A stretch of DNA of 64,000 nucleotides. It comes from Paraburkholderia fungorum (GTDB lineage: Bacteria > Pseudomonadota > Gammaproteobacteria > Burkholderiales > Burkholderiaceae). The stretch's first letter is position 1. Each line of letters starts with the position of its first letter. The notes under the pieces were generated by a model. That model searched no databases and was not told the origin of the DNA. It worked only from the letters and a program-made list of their open reading frames with translations. The position numbers were made by a program, and so were the translations under genes. The DNA lies in assembly GCF_003610895.1 (NCBI RefSeq), contig NZ_MCAS01000045.1:62001-126000 (forward strand). Reading direction: 5' to 3'. Positions 44,072-53,006 of the stretch are shown here, piece by piece.

Positions 44072-44980
44072 ATGGGGACCAGTATTTTTTTCGGGGGGTC
44101 GGTGATCGCCGCGTTCATTGCCGGCATGATCGCACTGTTCGCGCCGTGCTGCATTTCGGTCATGCTGCCGGCGTACTTCGCGAGTTCCTTCCAGAACCGC
44201 AGCAAGCTGGTAGCGATGAGCTTCATCTTCGCGGCGGGTGTGGCGACGGTGATCCTGCCGCTGGTCATGGGTGCTGTGGTGTTGCGCGAACTGTTCGTCA
44301 CGCAGCACACGCCTGTCTACTTGATCGGCGGCTCACTGATGCTTGGAATGGCAGCGTTCACGTTGCTCGGCGGCAAACTTCAGCTCCCCATGCCGGGGCG
44401 ATCCGCCAGCGGCGGCGCCGGTCCGATCAGTATCTATTCCCTCGGAATGTTCTCGGGCGTCGCCAGTTCGTGCTGCGCTCCTGTGCTTGCCGGCGTTATC
44501 GCGTTATCGAGCGTGGCGCCGTCTGCCGTACTGGCGGCCGGTCTGGGTGGCGCATACGTCTTCGGCATGGTGGCACCACTTTTTGTGATCTCGCTGCTCT
44601 GGGAGCGATACGACTGGCGATCGAGCCGACTCTTCTGCAGCAGAAGCGTGACGTGGCGCATCGGTCCGCTGCAGCGCACGCTTTCAGCGTCGATGCTGGC
44701 GAGTGGACTGTTGCTTGCCGTGATAGGCATTGCAACATTGTGGACCGGACTTGCCTATCACTCCATGCCGACCTCCAGCCACTGGGCGCTGGTGGTCTCA
44801 GTCTGGCTCCAGCATATCGGCCAGCTCGTGACTGATGCGCTTTCAGTCATTCCGAACTGGCTGGCTGCGGTACTACTGCTGGGTGCCGTGACGGCGCTCG
44901 TATTGCGGGCCCGCACACAGTGGCGTCCGGCACGGCATGACGACAACGACGTCGACCTTCAAAAAACCCGGCAGGAATAA
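44072..44980 (+). CDS. CcdA/DsbD-type membrane electron carrier
   Basis: The 302-residue protein has about seven membrane helices and two conserved cysteine sites, ALFAPCCISVMLPAYF and GVASSCCAPVLAGVIA. These resemble the CcdA/DsbD membrane domain that passes electrons across the inner membrane. Each site has an adjacent double cysteine (CC), unlike the single ones in typical CcdA. The redoxin and glutaredoxin-like genes follow within 12 and 10 bp, so they are probably its extracytoplasmic and cytoplasmic partners. AAAGGAGGG precedes the ATG. Confidence 0.8.
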   Translation: MGTSIFFGGSVIAAFIAGMIALFAPCCISVMLPAYFASSFQNRSKLVAMSFIFAAGVATVILPLVMGAVVLRELFVTQHTPVYLIGGSLMLGMAAFTLLGGKLQLPMPGRSASGGAGPISIYSLGMFSGVASSCCAPVLAGVIALSSVAPSAVLAAGLGGAYVFGMVAPLFVISLLWERYDWRSSRLFCSRSVTWRIGPLQRTLSASMLASGLLLAVIGIATLWTGLAYHSMPTSSHWALVVSVWLQHIGQLVTDALSVIPNWLAAVLLLGAVTALVLRARTQWRPARHDDNDVDLQKTRQE

Positions 44981-44991
44981 CGGAGGACAAC

Positions 44992-45672
44992 ATGAAACAG
45001 GCACAGGCGAAACCATTCGTCGGTCAACGAATCGACCTTCGGACAAAACTCATCCTTGGCGTGGCCATCGCGATACTTATTGGCCTGGTGAGCGCCATCG
45101 TTCTGCTATCCAGATCAAATGCGCCGGATCACGGTGGAACTTCGACCGGCGACGATCTAGCCGGCAAATACAGTTTCCAGGTCGGAGATCCTGGTCCTGG
45201 CCAGGTTGCCCCGCCGATCCAGCTGATGAGTACCGCTGGCAGCGCTTTCGATCTGGCCAGTTTTCGGGGCAAGACGGTCCTTCTGTATTTTCAGGAGGGC
45301 GTCACCTGCCAGCCGTGCTGGGATCAGGCTAAAGATGTGGGACTCAAGTTTCAGGAGTTTCACGCGCTGGGCGTTGATCAGGTTGTCACGATTGCGAGTG
45401 ACCCCGTCGATCTTCTGAAACGGAAGTCGAGCGATGCGGGCCTCTCAATGCCGGTCCTGTCGGACCCTGATCTTGTCGTGTCGAAGGCATATCACGCCAA
45501 CGATTACGGCATGATGGGCCAAAGCCGCGACGGTCATACTTTTGTGCTGGTGGGTGCGGATGGCCGGATAAAGTGGCGGGCTGACTACGGTGGCGCACCC
45601 GCCTATACGATGTACCTGCCGGTCGGGAACCTGCTTGCCGACATGCGACGCGGTTTGCAGAAAACCAACTGA
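44992..45672 (+). CDS. membrane-anchored redoxin-like protein (CQPC)
   Basis: The 226-residue protein has one N-terminal membrane helix (LILGVAIAILIGLVSAIVLL). Its peroxiredoxin/TlpA-like domain has active site EGVTCQPCWDQA. The fold has the AhpC/TSA beta-sheet order (FRGKTVLLYFQEG; QVVTIASDP; MPVLSDPDLVVSKAY; THTFVL-type end). It is probably a periplasmic thiol reductase or peroxidase reduced by the adjacent CcdA-like carrier. GGAGG precedes the ATG and the next start is 10 bp away. Confidence 0.8.
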   Translation: MKQAQAKPFVGQRIDLRTKLILGVAIAILIGLVSAIVLLSRSNAPDHGGTSTGDDLAGKYSFQVGDPGPGQVAPPIQLMSTAGSAFDLASFRGKTVLLYFQEGVTCQPCWDQAKDVGLKFQEFHALGVDQVVTIASDPVDLLKRKSSDAGLSMPVLSDPDLVVSKAYHANDYGMMGQSRDGHTFVLVGADGRIKWRADYGGAPAYTMYLPVGNLLADMRRGLQKTN

Positions 45673-45681
45673 GAAGCACTC

Positions 45682-45942
45682 ATGAAACCACTCAATGTTG
45701 TCGTGGTTACCAAGGATGGCTGCATGTTCTGCGATATTGCGATGACCATGCTCAACAGGTTGTCAGCAGAGTATCCGCTGGTGATATCCACGCTGTCCGC
45801 CCACTCGGCGGAGGGGCAGGCACTCGCACTGAAGTGCGGCATTCTTTTTCCGCCAGGCATTGTGCTTGATGATGAGCCGCTGTGCTATGGCCGACCGTCC
45901 GAGCGAAAGCTTCGGCGTGCGTTCGAACAGAAATTGTCGTAG
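45682..45942 (+). CDS. glutaredoxin-like small thioredoxin-fold protein
   Basis: The 86-residue protein has VVVVTKDGCMFCDIAMTMLN, a CxxC near the N-terminus in the glutaredoxin position. No signal peptide is visible, so it should stay in the cytoplasm. FPPGIVLDDEPL carries the cis-proline-like loop, and a C-terminal charged helix follows. It is the last of a three-gene thiol-redox cluster with the CcdA-like carrier and the redoxin. Its role could be to feed electrons to the carrier. Confidence 0.7.
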   Translation: MKPLNVVVVTKDGCMFCDIAMTMLNRLSAEYPLVISTLSAHSAEGQALALKCGILFPPGIVLDDEPLCYGRPSERKLRRAFEQKLS

Positions 45943-46327
45943 TGGCGGCCATGACACGTTGATGAGCGCGCGGCCGATCGCATCCAGGTTGCGGTGCCGC
46001 GTCACGGGTTTACCGATCAGGTTGCGAACGCCGCGTCCGTTCACGGTTGCGCCCGTGCCTGACCGGTCGCGTGCATTGACGCTGCACGCAGCCTCTGGCG
46101 ACAGGTAGAGCGTATCGCAAGCTGCGGCCAGCAAAGTGAATCACCGGGCGCGACGGGCGGCGGCAGACTGCGATCGACGGGGATGTCAGGGGGCTGCAGC
46201 AACGGACGGGCGGTTGACCCGAAGCCGGCATGACCGCGAGAGCCGGGCGACAGAAAGACGCCGGCCATGAGGGAAGCTATCGAGCTGACGCTGCCTCGGT
46301 CGTCATCTAGTGACAGGGAGTCCTGAC
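45943..46327. other. no convincing gene
   Basis: Frames exist on both strands but none has a motif or a clear start. The plus strand ends with GACAGGGAGT, which is the ribosome-binding site of the next gene. Confidence 0.45.
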
Positions 46328-46987
46328 ATGAATGATATGACTGGCTTTGCCGAACACTACGGGCACTGGGGGCTGGTGACGATCATGATCGTACTGGCGA
46401 GCTGGATTCTATACCGCTTCGCGGCGCCGAGGGGCTGGCGCCAATGGACCGGCGCCGGTCTGGTCCAGGCTTTCATCATTGCGCTCTACGCCGAGATGTA
46501 CGGGTTTCCGCTCACGATCTACTTGTTGACCGGATTCCTTGGTATTGACGTTCCGCGCACTGCTTACACGGGTCATCTTTGGGCAACGCTGCTCGGTTAC
46601 GGCGAAACAGGCGCGGCGGTGGAGATGATGCTCGGCGGGGTGTTCGTCCTGTTCGGTATTTCACTGCTTGTTGTGGGCTGGCGCGCGGTGTGTCTGGCCT
46701 CCCGCGAGGGCCGCCTCGAAGTGGACGGTCTGTATGGCGTGGTGCGTCATCCGCAGTACAGCGGAATCATGCTGGCCGTCTTCGGCCAGATCGTGCACTG
46801 GCCGACGGTCGTGACGCTCGCGCTGTTTCCAGTCATCGTGCTGGCCTATGTGCGGCTTGCACGCAAAGAGGAACGGGAAATGATCCGCCGGTTCGGCGCG
46901 GATTATGAGGCCTACCTGCATCGGGTACCGATGTTTTTCCCACACTGGGGGCAATGGGGACATTTTCTCAATCCGCTCGAGTGGTAA
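46328..46987 (+). CDS. isoprenylcysteine methyltransferase-like membrane protein
   Basis: The 219-residue protein has about five membrane helices. The ICMT/PEMT-like motif GLYGVVRHPQYSGIMLAVFG is followed by RLARKEEREMIRRFGADYEA and YLHRVPMFFP. These are the SAM-binding motifs of membrane methyltransferases of the isoprenylcysteine methyltransferase superfamily, many of which lie next to metal-resistance genes. The substrate is unknown. GGGAG precedes the ATG at 46328 by seven bases, so the earlier ATG at 46310 is not used. Confidence 0.75.
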   Translation: MNDMTGFAEHYGHWGLVTIMIVLASWILYRFAAPRGWRQWTGAGLVQAFIIALYAEMYGFPLTIYLLTGFLGIDVPRTAYTGHLWATLLGYGETGAAVEMMLGGVFVLFGISLLVVGWRAVCLASREGRLEVDGLYGVVRHPQYSGIMLAVFGQIVHWPTVVTLALFPVIVLAYVRLARKEEREMIRRFGADYEAYLHRVPMFFPHWGQWGHFLNPLEW

Positions 46988-47856
46988 TGAATCCGGGGCG
47001 GTCGGTCCCGTGGTTTTTCCTGGGAGACTCATCTGGCGAAGACGACTTCGCGGCTGCGTGATATGCCTGACCCACAAAAAAGACCCGGCGTGAACCGGGT
47101 CGAAATGGGCGGTGATCGGGACAACCTTGCGCGCCGGAACACCACTCCGGGTTGCCTGGTTCGTGGCCGCGAATACCGCCCGCGTGGCCTTATTGCGTGG
47201 GCGACTGCCTGGCAGGGAACATGTTTTCGCGCGCGTTCATCGATGGGCCCGCTCCCTCGTGCAGATCGCGGTTACGGAATATGTGTAAAGGAAGTCGTCC
47301 TCGATTGCACATTGAAGAAAGTTTGCAGCGAGGACATCGCGCCTGTCAGAACAGGAAGAAGTGCCGCTACGGTACTGTGCCACCCGCCAGTCGATTCCGT
47401 CAACGGATACGGCGATGCGAATCGGCCCAGCCGTGACACGGCGGAGAGCTTGACCCGAAATCACTTGACCGAGAGACCGATCAATGAGACCTGCCGATCA
47501 GTCAGTTTGCTGGCGCAGTGCGGCCGACGTGAAAATCGCGATCAGCGCGACAGGTCGTCTGGAGGTGTCTTACGGGCAGATCGACTCCGTGTATTTGCGC
47601 GGTGTCCGGCATCGTGCGACAACGCAGGACACCACGAGTACCTTCACGCTGATTGACGCGACGAAGAATGCCTGACATCACGCGCCAGGCGAGGTTAACC
47701 CGAGCGGCTCCCGTTCGCCACGGACAGGATCGAACTCCATTGCGCAAAGACGCGGTAGCTGGTGCCGTCCGGGTATGGGATGTCGAATTCCAGACAGAAC
47801 GCCACGACAGAATCAGGATCAAAGAAGCATGGACAGCGACAGCATGGGGGCGCGCC
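46988..47856. other. no convincing gene; gene-poor stretch
   Basis: The stretch holds a hairpin at 47076-47101 and several open frames without motifs. The lead-in to the Rieske pseudogene begins near 47800. Confidence 0.45.
47076..47101 (-). terminator. intrinsic terminator-like hairpin, minus-strand orientation
   Basis: GACCCGG (47082-47088) and CCGGGTC (47095-47101) form a seven-base GC-rich stem with a six-base loop. Six As flank the left side (47076-47081), so the T run lies after the stem on the minus strand. It would stop minus-strand transcription. It is 90 bp after the end of the plus-strand methyltransferase gene, where its lack of plus-side Ts makes it weak. Confidence 0.45.
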
Positions 47857-48476
47857 GTGACAGTAGATCATCAGGAAAGTGCGGACGACAACCGTTGCAG
47901 GTGGCTGATCGCAACGTCGGTTGCGGGAGGCATTGGGGGCGTGGCTACCCTCGTGCCTTTTGTCGATTCGTTCGCGCCGTCCGAGCGTGCCAAGGCAGCA
48001 GGCGTACCGGTCGATGCAGATATCAGCACTCTGCGTGGCGGCGAAATGATGATGGTCGCCTGGCGCGGCATGCCGGTGTTTCTCGTCAACCGGACCGACA
48101 GAATGCTGACAAGTGTGGTTACGGCGGACCCGATGGTCGCGGACCCGACCACCCGACATCCGTTCCCGATGCCCCTGCCGACCTACTGCAGGAACGAATA
48201 CCGATCGTGTTCCGATCATAAGAATCTCCTTGTTATCGTCGGCGTCTGCACGCATCTGGGCTGCACACCTGCAGCGCGATTCCAGGAAGGCCCGCAGTCC
48301 AGTCTCCCTGATACTGGCCGGGCGGCTTTCTCTGCCCGTGCCATGGCTCTACCTACGACCTCGCTTGCCGCGTTTTCGGGAACAAGCCTGCGCCGCAAAA
48401 CCTCGACGTGCCACGCTTCATGTTCACTTCGCCTGCAAACGTGTCGATTGGGCGCGACGAGCAGGGAGAAGCATGA
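47857..48476 (+). pseudogene. petA: ubiquinol-cytochrome c reductase Rieske subunit, frameshifted
   Basis: The first frame (from GTG at 47857) encodes the membrane helix WLIATSVAGGIGGVATLVPF and the first cluster motif VGVCTHLGCTP. Near 48308-48315 the frame breaks. WPGGFLCPCHGSTYDLA, with the second cluster motif CPCHGS, and the normal end ISIGRDEQGEA-type tail are encoded in another frame up to TGA at 48474. One base is missing at CTCCCTGATACTGG. No cytochrome b or c1 gene is nearby, so this is an isolated broken copy. No [2Fe-2S] protein could be made. Confidence 0.85.
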
Positions 48477-48748
48477 TCCAGCTTGTGAGCTTCGGCTGTG
48501 AACTTCATTGGAACAGTGCATGGAATCGTTTAGCAGTCCTATGCGAAGGCTTCAGTGTCTGGACGACTCATCCCGAAACATTATGTAGATGCCAATGAGA
48601 AAAACTTTGGGGGCGTTGATATCCAGCGCTGTGCCGGTCCGCGGCAATGCCGACTCCGAAGGTTGATTCAGTGCCTGACCGCGCCAGATCTCATGAGAGA
48701 AGCGGGGTGCAAAAAATCATGGAAGAACGGGCTGGAGGCGGTCGGACA

Positions 48749-48994
48749 ATGACAAATCTCCATGAGCAGCAGGAGCTTCTGCACATCCAGACAATGGTCC
48801 TCGAGCTCGAACGGATAGCTAGCCGGGGCAGTATCGTGCGCCGGGGCACTTCCGTTACGCAACCCGAATACTGGCGCAACCGGATCCATACGTTACTGGC
48901 AACACCTGGCATTTCTGGGTCCACTGCCGCGCAGGCATCGGCGTTGCTGGCAAAACTGGATGGCATCGCAGAAGCGGGGAAGAAATGCAGATGA
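48749..48994 (+). CDS. small cytosolic protein of unknown function
   Basis: The 81-residue product (MTNLHEQQELLHIQTMVLEL then ERIASRGSIVRR, PEYWRNRIHTLL) is helical, has no signal peptide and has a composition unlike the shadow frames around it. I do not recognise a family. An in-frame start at 48719 or 48647 is possible. It lies between the two Rieske remnants. Confidence 0.45.
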   Translation: MTNLHEQQELLHIQTMVLELERIASRGSIVRRGTSVTQPEYWRNRIHTLLATPGISGSTAAQASALLAKLDGIAEAGKKCR

Positions 48995-49467
48995 CCTGAT
49001 GGGCGAGGTTGCAGGACCGGGCAAAGCACACACTGGCTGCGTGGCACAATCAACCTGGTCAAACAAACTTGGCCGTCGGGCGCACCGCGCAATCACGAGG
49101 CTCGGCCACGTGGCGTTGGACTGCATTTTCCTGAGTGACATTCCAGGTGCTGAACTGATGCTGCACCGTATAAGGACGCGTGTGCCGGACCAGCTCTGTG
49201 TACCGGAATGTTCGCATCCTGACGGCGCCTCTGCCGGCCGGACTTCGGCAAGCGCCACACGCGGCCCGGTCACTGCGCGGTTTCTTCCGCCTGCGCCACG
49301 GCACGCGGTTCGATCTCGCGGGACGCGTGTTCCCGAACGTTCCGGCGCCACCCAAATCGGGTGTCCGCCGGAAGACAGATACCTGTGTGCTCCATGTTGT
49401 GCATTTTTGAAGCGCACAAGGCCAGGAAACCCGCCGTGCCACTGCCGGGAGCGGGTGAAAATAGCGC
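48995..49467. other. gene-poor stretch with a Rieske remnant
   Basis: No complete gene is visible. A short frame at 49273-49356 resembles the end of a Rieske protein and is listed separately. The rest has only shadow frames. Confidence 0.4.
49273..49356 (+). pseudogene. remnant of a second Rieske domain
   Basis: The translated stretch GFFRLRHGTRFDLAGRVFPN then VPAPP aligns with GFLCPCHGSTYDLACRVFGN of the pseudogene at 47857, with CPC replaced by RLR. The cluster ligands are gone and no flanking Rieske sequence is seen. It is an old, degraded fragment of a related gene. Confidence 0.55.
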
Positions 49468-49498
49468 TTGACCTTCCCATCGCTGAAACGTCTAGGAT
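49468..49498 (+). promoter_or_regulatory. CueR-type promoter of the copA operon
   Basis: TTGACC (49468-49473) and TAGGAT (49493-49498) are 19 bp apart, with CTTCCC at the left of the spacer and GAAACG at the right. Transcription would start about 22 bp before the copA ATG at 49528. This is the expected target of the CueR encoded at 52007. Confidence 0.8.
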
Positions 49499-49527
49499 GA
49501 CTTTAGACGGGGGGTATGGAGAGAGTC

Positions 49528-51975
49528 ATGAGTCATCCAGCGACATTTGAGACGGACGAGGATGTCGACACCCGCGACTGGACGGTCGCAATTCAGGGCA
49601 TGACCTGCGCATCGTGCGTGGCGCGCCTGGAAAAGGCGCTTCTTAGCGTTCCGGGCGTCAAACGTGCAAGTGTGAGTCTCGCCACGGAATCGGCGGTGAT
49701 CAACGCGCGATCCGATCTCGCGGCGCAGGCGCTCAACGCAGCGATCGACCGGGCGGGGTATCACGTCGCAGAGGCTGAAATCGAGCTGAGCGTCAGCGGC
49801 ATGACCTGTGCATCCTGTGTCGCGCGTATCGAGAAAGCGCTCGTGCGCACACCGGGCGTCGAAGCTGCGAGCGTCAATCTCGCCACGGAGCGGGCGCGTA
49901 TCCGGATACTGCAGAATGCCGTCACCGCGGACGAGCTCGTCGCGGCGATTGAACGGGCTGGCTATCAGGCTGCAGTCGCGCAGGAAATCGACGAAGAGGC
50001 GGAGCCTGGCGCCTGGATCGAAGCATGGCCAGTGATCGTCGCTGCTGCACTGTCGTTGCCGCTGGTGATCCCAACCTTGGCCGGCTTTCTGGGTATGCAC
50101 GTCGTCCTGCCAGTCTGGTTGCAATGGCTGCTGGCGACGCCGGTCCAGTTCTGGCTCGGTGCGCGTTTCTATCGGGCTGGGTGGAAGGCGTTGAAGGCCG
50201 GTGCGGCCAATATGGACGTGCTGGTGGCTGTCGGGACTTCGGCGGCCTATGGACTCAGTACCTGGCTGTGGCTGACCCGCGCGGGCGATACCGCCCCCGA
50301 TCTGTATTTCGACGCCGCGGCCGCGGTGATCACGTTGATCCTGCTTGGCAAATGGCTCGAATCGAGGGCGAAGCGCCAGACCACCAGCGCGATCCGGGCT
50401 CTCCACGCGTTGCGACCGGAAACCGCCCGGGTCCTGCGCGATGGTCTTGAACACGATATCCGCGTTGCCGCTATCAACGTGGGCGACATGGTCGTCGTGC
50501 GGCCTGGCGAGCGGGTGCCCGTCGACGGTGTGATCGTGTCCGGTACCAGTTATCTCGATGAATCGCTGCTGACAGGCGAGAGTCTGCCGGTCGTCAAGGC
50601 GCCCGGCGACCAGGTCGTCGGCGGCGCCATCAACGGCGATGGGCTGTTACGGGTCAAGACAACGGCAATTGGCGCGGAAACGACACTGGCGCGGATCATC
50701 CGGCTCGTCGAAAACGCCCAGGCGGTCAAGGCGCCCATCCAGCGCCAGGTCGACCGTGTCGCGGCTGTTTTTGTACCGATCGTGCTGGGCATTGCCGCCG
50801 TCACACTGGTTGGCTGGTGGATGGGCGGCCGAGGTATCGAATACGCGATCATCAATGCGGTAACAGTCCTGGTCATCGCCTGCCCATGTTCGCTCGGACT
50901 GGCCACGCCGACCGCCATCATGGCGGGCACGGGTGCGGGAGCCCGGCGCGGCATCCTGATCAAGGATGCCGAAGCCCTGGAGGCGGCCCATCGAATCGCC
51001 GTTGTCGCTTTCGACAAGACCGGTACACTCACGGAGGGCAAACCCGAGCTGCTGGCTTATGTCGCCGCGACGGGCGCCACCGAAGACGAGGTGTTGACGA
51101 TGTCCGCCAGCATCCAGGCCGGCAGCTCACATCCCCTTGCTACTGCAGTGCTTGCGGCCGCCTCGCGCCACGGGGGCGAGCTTGCCGTATGCGAACGGGT
51201 TCAGGCACTACCGGGGCGCGGCATGACCGCCCATCTGTCGCACGCCGGCATGATGCGTGAGTTGCGGCTTGGCAACGCCCGGCTCATGGCCGAGTCGCAG
51301 GTCGACATGGGCTCCCTGTTCGCTGTCGCCAGCGATTGGGAGCGCGAAGGAAACACGGTTTCCTGGCTGGCGGACGTCACCGGCGCACCGCGCCTGGTTG
51401 GTGCGCTCGCGTTCGGCGACACGGTGAAAGATACCGCGCGTGACGCGGTGAACCGGTTGCGCGCGCTTCGCATCGACACGGTGATGGTCACAGGCGACAA
51501 CCAGGGCAGCGCGAACGCAGTGGCCCTCGAATTGGGTATTCAGCAAGTGATTGCCAACGTGTTACCCGAGGACAAGGCCGCGACCGTGAATTCACTTAGG
51601 GTCGGAAATTGTGTGGTCGCGATGGTTGGCGACGGCATCAACGATGCGCCGGCACTGGCGGCTGCTGACGTGGGGATTGCGATGGCGACCGGGACCGATG
51701 TTGCGATGCACACGGCGGGCATTACACTGATGCGGGGTGATCCGTCACTGGTGGCCGATGCGATCGATCTGTCCCGTCACACGTGGAACAAGATTCGCCA
51801 GAATCTGTTCTGGGCATTTGCCTATAACGTCATCGGTATTCCACTGGCTGCCCTGGGACTGCTCAACCCTGTGATCGCAGGCGCCGCGATGGCGGCCAGC
51901 AGCGTTAGCGTCGTGGGCAATGCACTCCTGCTCACGCGCTGGCGTCCGCCGAGTGAACGTAACAGGCACGTTTGA
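49528..51975 (+). CDS. copA: Cu(I)-exporting P-type ATPase with two HMA domains
   Basis: The 815-residue inner-membrane pump has two N-terminal copper-binding domains (first GMTCASC with M25, C27, C30; second near residue 92) and eight membrane helices. CPC is at 452-454, the phosphorylated Asp is D496 in DKTGT, the SHP histidine is H535, and GDGIND is at 701-706. These define a PIB1-type Cu(I) exporter. The ATG at 49528 has GGAGAG upstream; the ATG at 49516 overlaps that site. It is 31 bp upstream of cueR copy 2. Confidence 0.95.
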   Translation: MSHPATFETDEDVDTRDWTVAIQGMTCASCVARLEKALLSVPGVKRASVSLATESAVINARSDLAAQALNAAIDRAGYHVAEAEIELSVSGMTCASCVARIEKALVRTPGVEAASVNLATERARIRILQNAVTADELVAAIERAGYQAAVAQEIDEEAEPGAWIEAWPVIVAAALSLPLVIPTLAGFLGMHVVLPVWLQWLLATPVQFWLGARFYRAGWKALKAGAANMDVLVAVGTSAAYGLSTWLWLTRAGDTAPDLYFDAAAAVITLILLGKWLESRAKRQTTSAIRALHALRPETARVLRDGLEHDIRVAAINVGDMVVVRPGERVPVDGVIVSGTSYLDESLLTGESLPVVKAPGDQVVGGAINGDGLLRVKTTAIGAETTLARIIRLVENAQAVKAPIQRQVDRVAAVFVPIVLGIAAVTLVGWWMGGRGIEYAIINAVTVLVIACPCSLGLATPTAIMAGTGAGARRGILIKDAEALEAAHRIAVVAFDKTGTLTEGKPELLAYVAATGATEDEVLTMSASIQAGSSHPLATAVLAAASRHGGELAVCERVQALPGRGMTAHLSHAGMMRELRLGNARLMAESQVDMGSLFAVASDWEREGNTVSWLADVTGAPRLVGALAFGDTVKDTARDAVNRLRALRIDTVMVTGDNQGSANAVALELGIQQVIANVLPEDKAATVNSLRVGNCVVAMVGDGINDAPALAAADVGIAMATGTDVAMHTAGITLMRGDPSLVADAIDLSRHTWNKIRQNLFWAFAYNVIGIPLAALGLLNPVIAGAAMAASSVSVVGNALLLTRWRPPSERNRHV

Positions 51976-52006
51976 GTCTACGGATAACCAATAAAGGGGG
52001 ACAACC

Positions 52007-52465
52007 ATGAACATTGGCGACGCCGCACGAGCCACCGGCATGTCGGTCAAGATGATCCGGTACTACGAAAGCATTGACCTGATCCAGCCACACGGGCGTA
52101 GCGGGAGTGGCTACCGGATCTATAAGGACAGCGATGTTCACGTGCTGCGCTTCATCCGGCAGGCGCGCTCGCTCGGCTTTCCCATCGAGCACATCCGGCA
52201 GTTGCTGGCCCTGTGGCGAGATGAGGATCGGGCCAGCTCCGATGTCAAGGCCGTTGCCCTGAAACACATCGCGGAACTCAACGCGCAGATAGCCGAATTG
52301 ACGTCCATGCGCGATTCGCTTGATCAACTCGCGCAGCAGTGTGCCGGGGACAGCCGTTCGGGCTGCGCGATTTTACAGGGCATACAACGGATCGAGGCAG
52401 ACATCGTTCGTCCCATTGATGCAGAAACGGATACTCCGACGGACGATCGCCGGCCAATGGGCTGA
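52007..52465 (+). CDS. cueR: CueR-type copper-sensing MerR activator, copy 2
   Basis: The 152-residue regulator has a MerR winged helix (MNIGDAARATGMSVKMIRYY then GSGYRIYKDSDVHVLRFI). The metal loop QCAGDSRSGCAIL has two Cys eight apart, as in CueR. It is co-transcribed with copA from the 49468 promoter and would autoregulate. It closely resembles copy 1, so both may recognise the same sites. AAGGGGG precedes the ATG. Confidence 0.9.
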   Translation: MNIGDAARATGMSVKMIRYYESIDLIQPHGRSGSGYRIYKDSDVHVLRFIRQARSLGFPIEHIRQLLALWRDEDRASSDVKAVALKHIAELNAQIAELTSMRDSLDQLAQQCAGDSRSGCAILQGIQRIEADIVRPIDAETDTPTDDRRPMG

Positions 52466-52541
52466 CGACCCTTCGTCCGACCGCTGGTCGCCTCAATACG
52501 TGACCAGCCCACCTGCTGGCGTAAAACGGGAGAGCATGATC

Positions 52542-52742
52542 ATGCAGTTCTCAGTCGATGACATGACCTGTGGGCGTTGCGCACGCGCAATCACCGAGGC
52601 CGTAAGGGAAGCAGACCCGGTGGTTTCGGTCACTGTGGATGTGGGTGCGAAATGCGTGACGGTAATTTCTGACGTGCCATCAGGCGAGATTGTCCGAGCC
52701 ATTTCGGTTGCCGGCTACACAGCCGTGATCCGTCCCGGGTGA
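52542..52742 (+). CDS. copZ: CopZ-like copper chaperone (HMA domain)
   Basis: The protein of about 66 residues is a single ferredoxin-like HMA domain, MQFSVDDMTCGRCARAITEA, with the Cu(I) motif MTCGRC and the second-half strand CVTVISDVPSGEIVRAISVA. It would carry Cu(I) to the N-terminal domains of CopA. GGGAG lies about nine bases before the ATG at 52542; an ATG at 52536 is closer to it. It lies 76 bp after cueR copy 2 in the same direction. Confidence 0.85.
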   Translation: MQFSVDDMTCGRCARAITEAVREADPVVSVTVDVGAKCVTVISDVPSGEIVRAISVAGYTAVIRPG

Positions 52743-53006
52743 TAGCAATCGATGGCAATAGCCGGTATCGGCGTCGCGGGCTATGCCGTGGCTGTCGTCG
52801 ACCGCTACGGTTTTTTTCGCGGCATTGCGACGGTTGGTGTCTGACTTGCGCCGACGGCCTGGGGGACTTTGGACATCGATCAATGCAACGTCGCCGGATG
52901 GTGTTCAGGGCAGATGACCAACCACAACCCGGGTCGCCCTGCCGAGCGCAGTCAAGTTTGTGTATGCGACTTTCAACGGCTCCTCGCCGGGCCATGGAGT
53001 TCGACC

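Noticed and set aside
49492..50454. Minus-strand frame opposite copA
   Set aside because: It is a shadow of the ATPase gene; the plus frame carries all P-type motifs.
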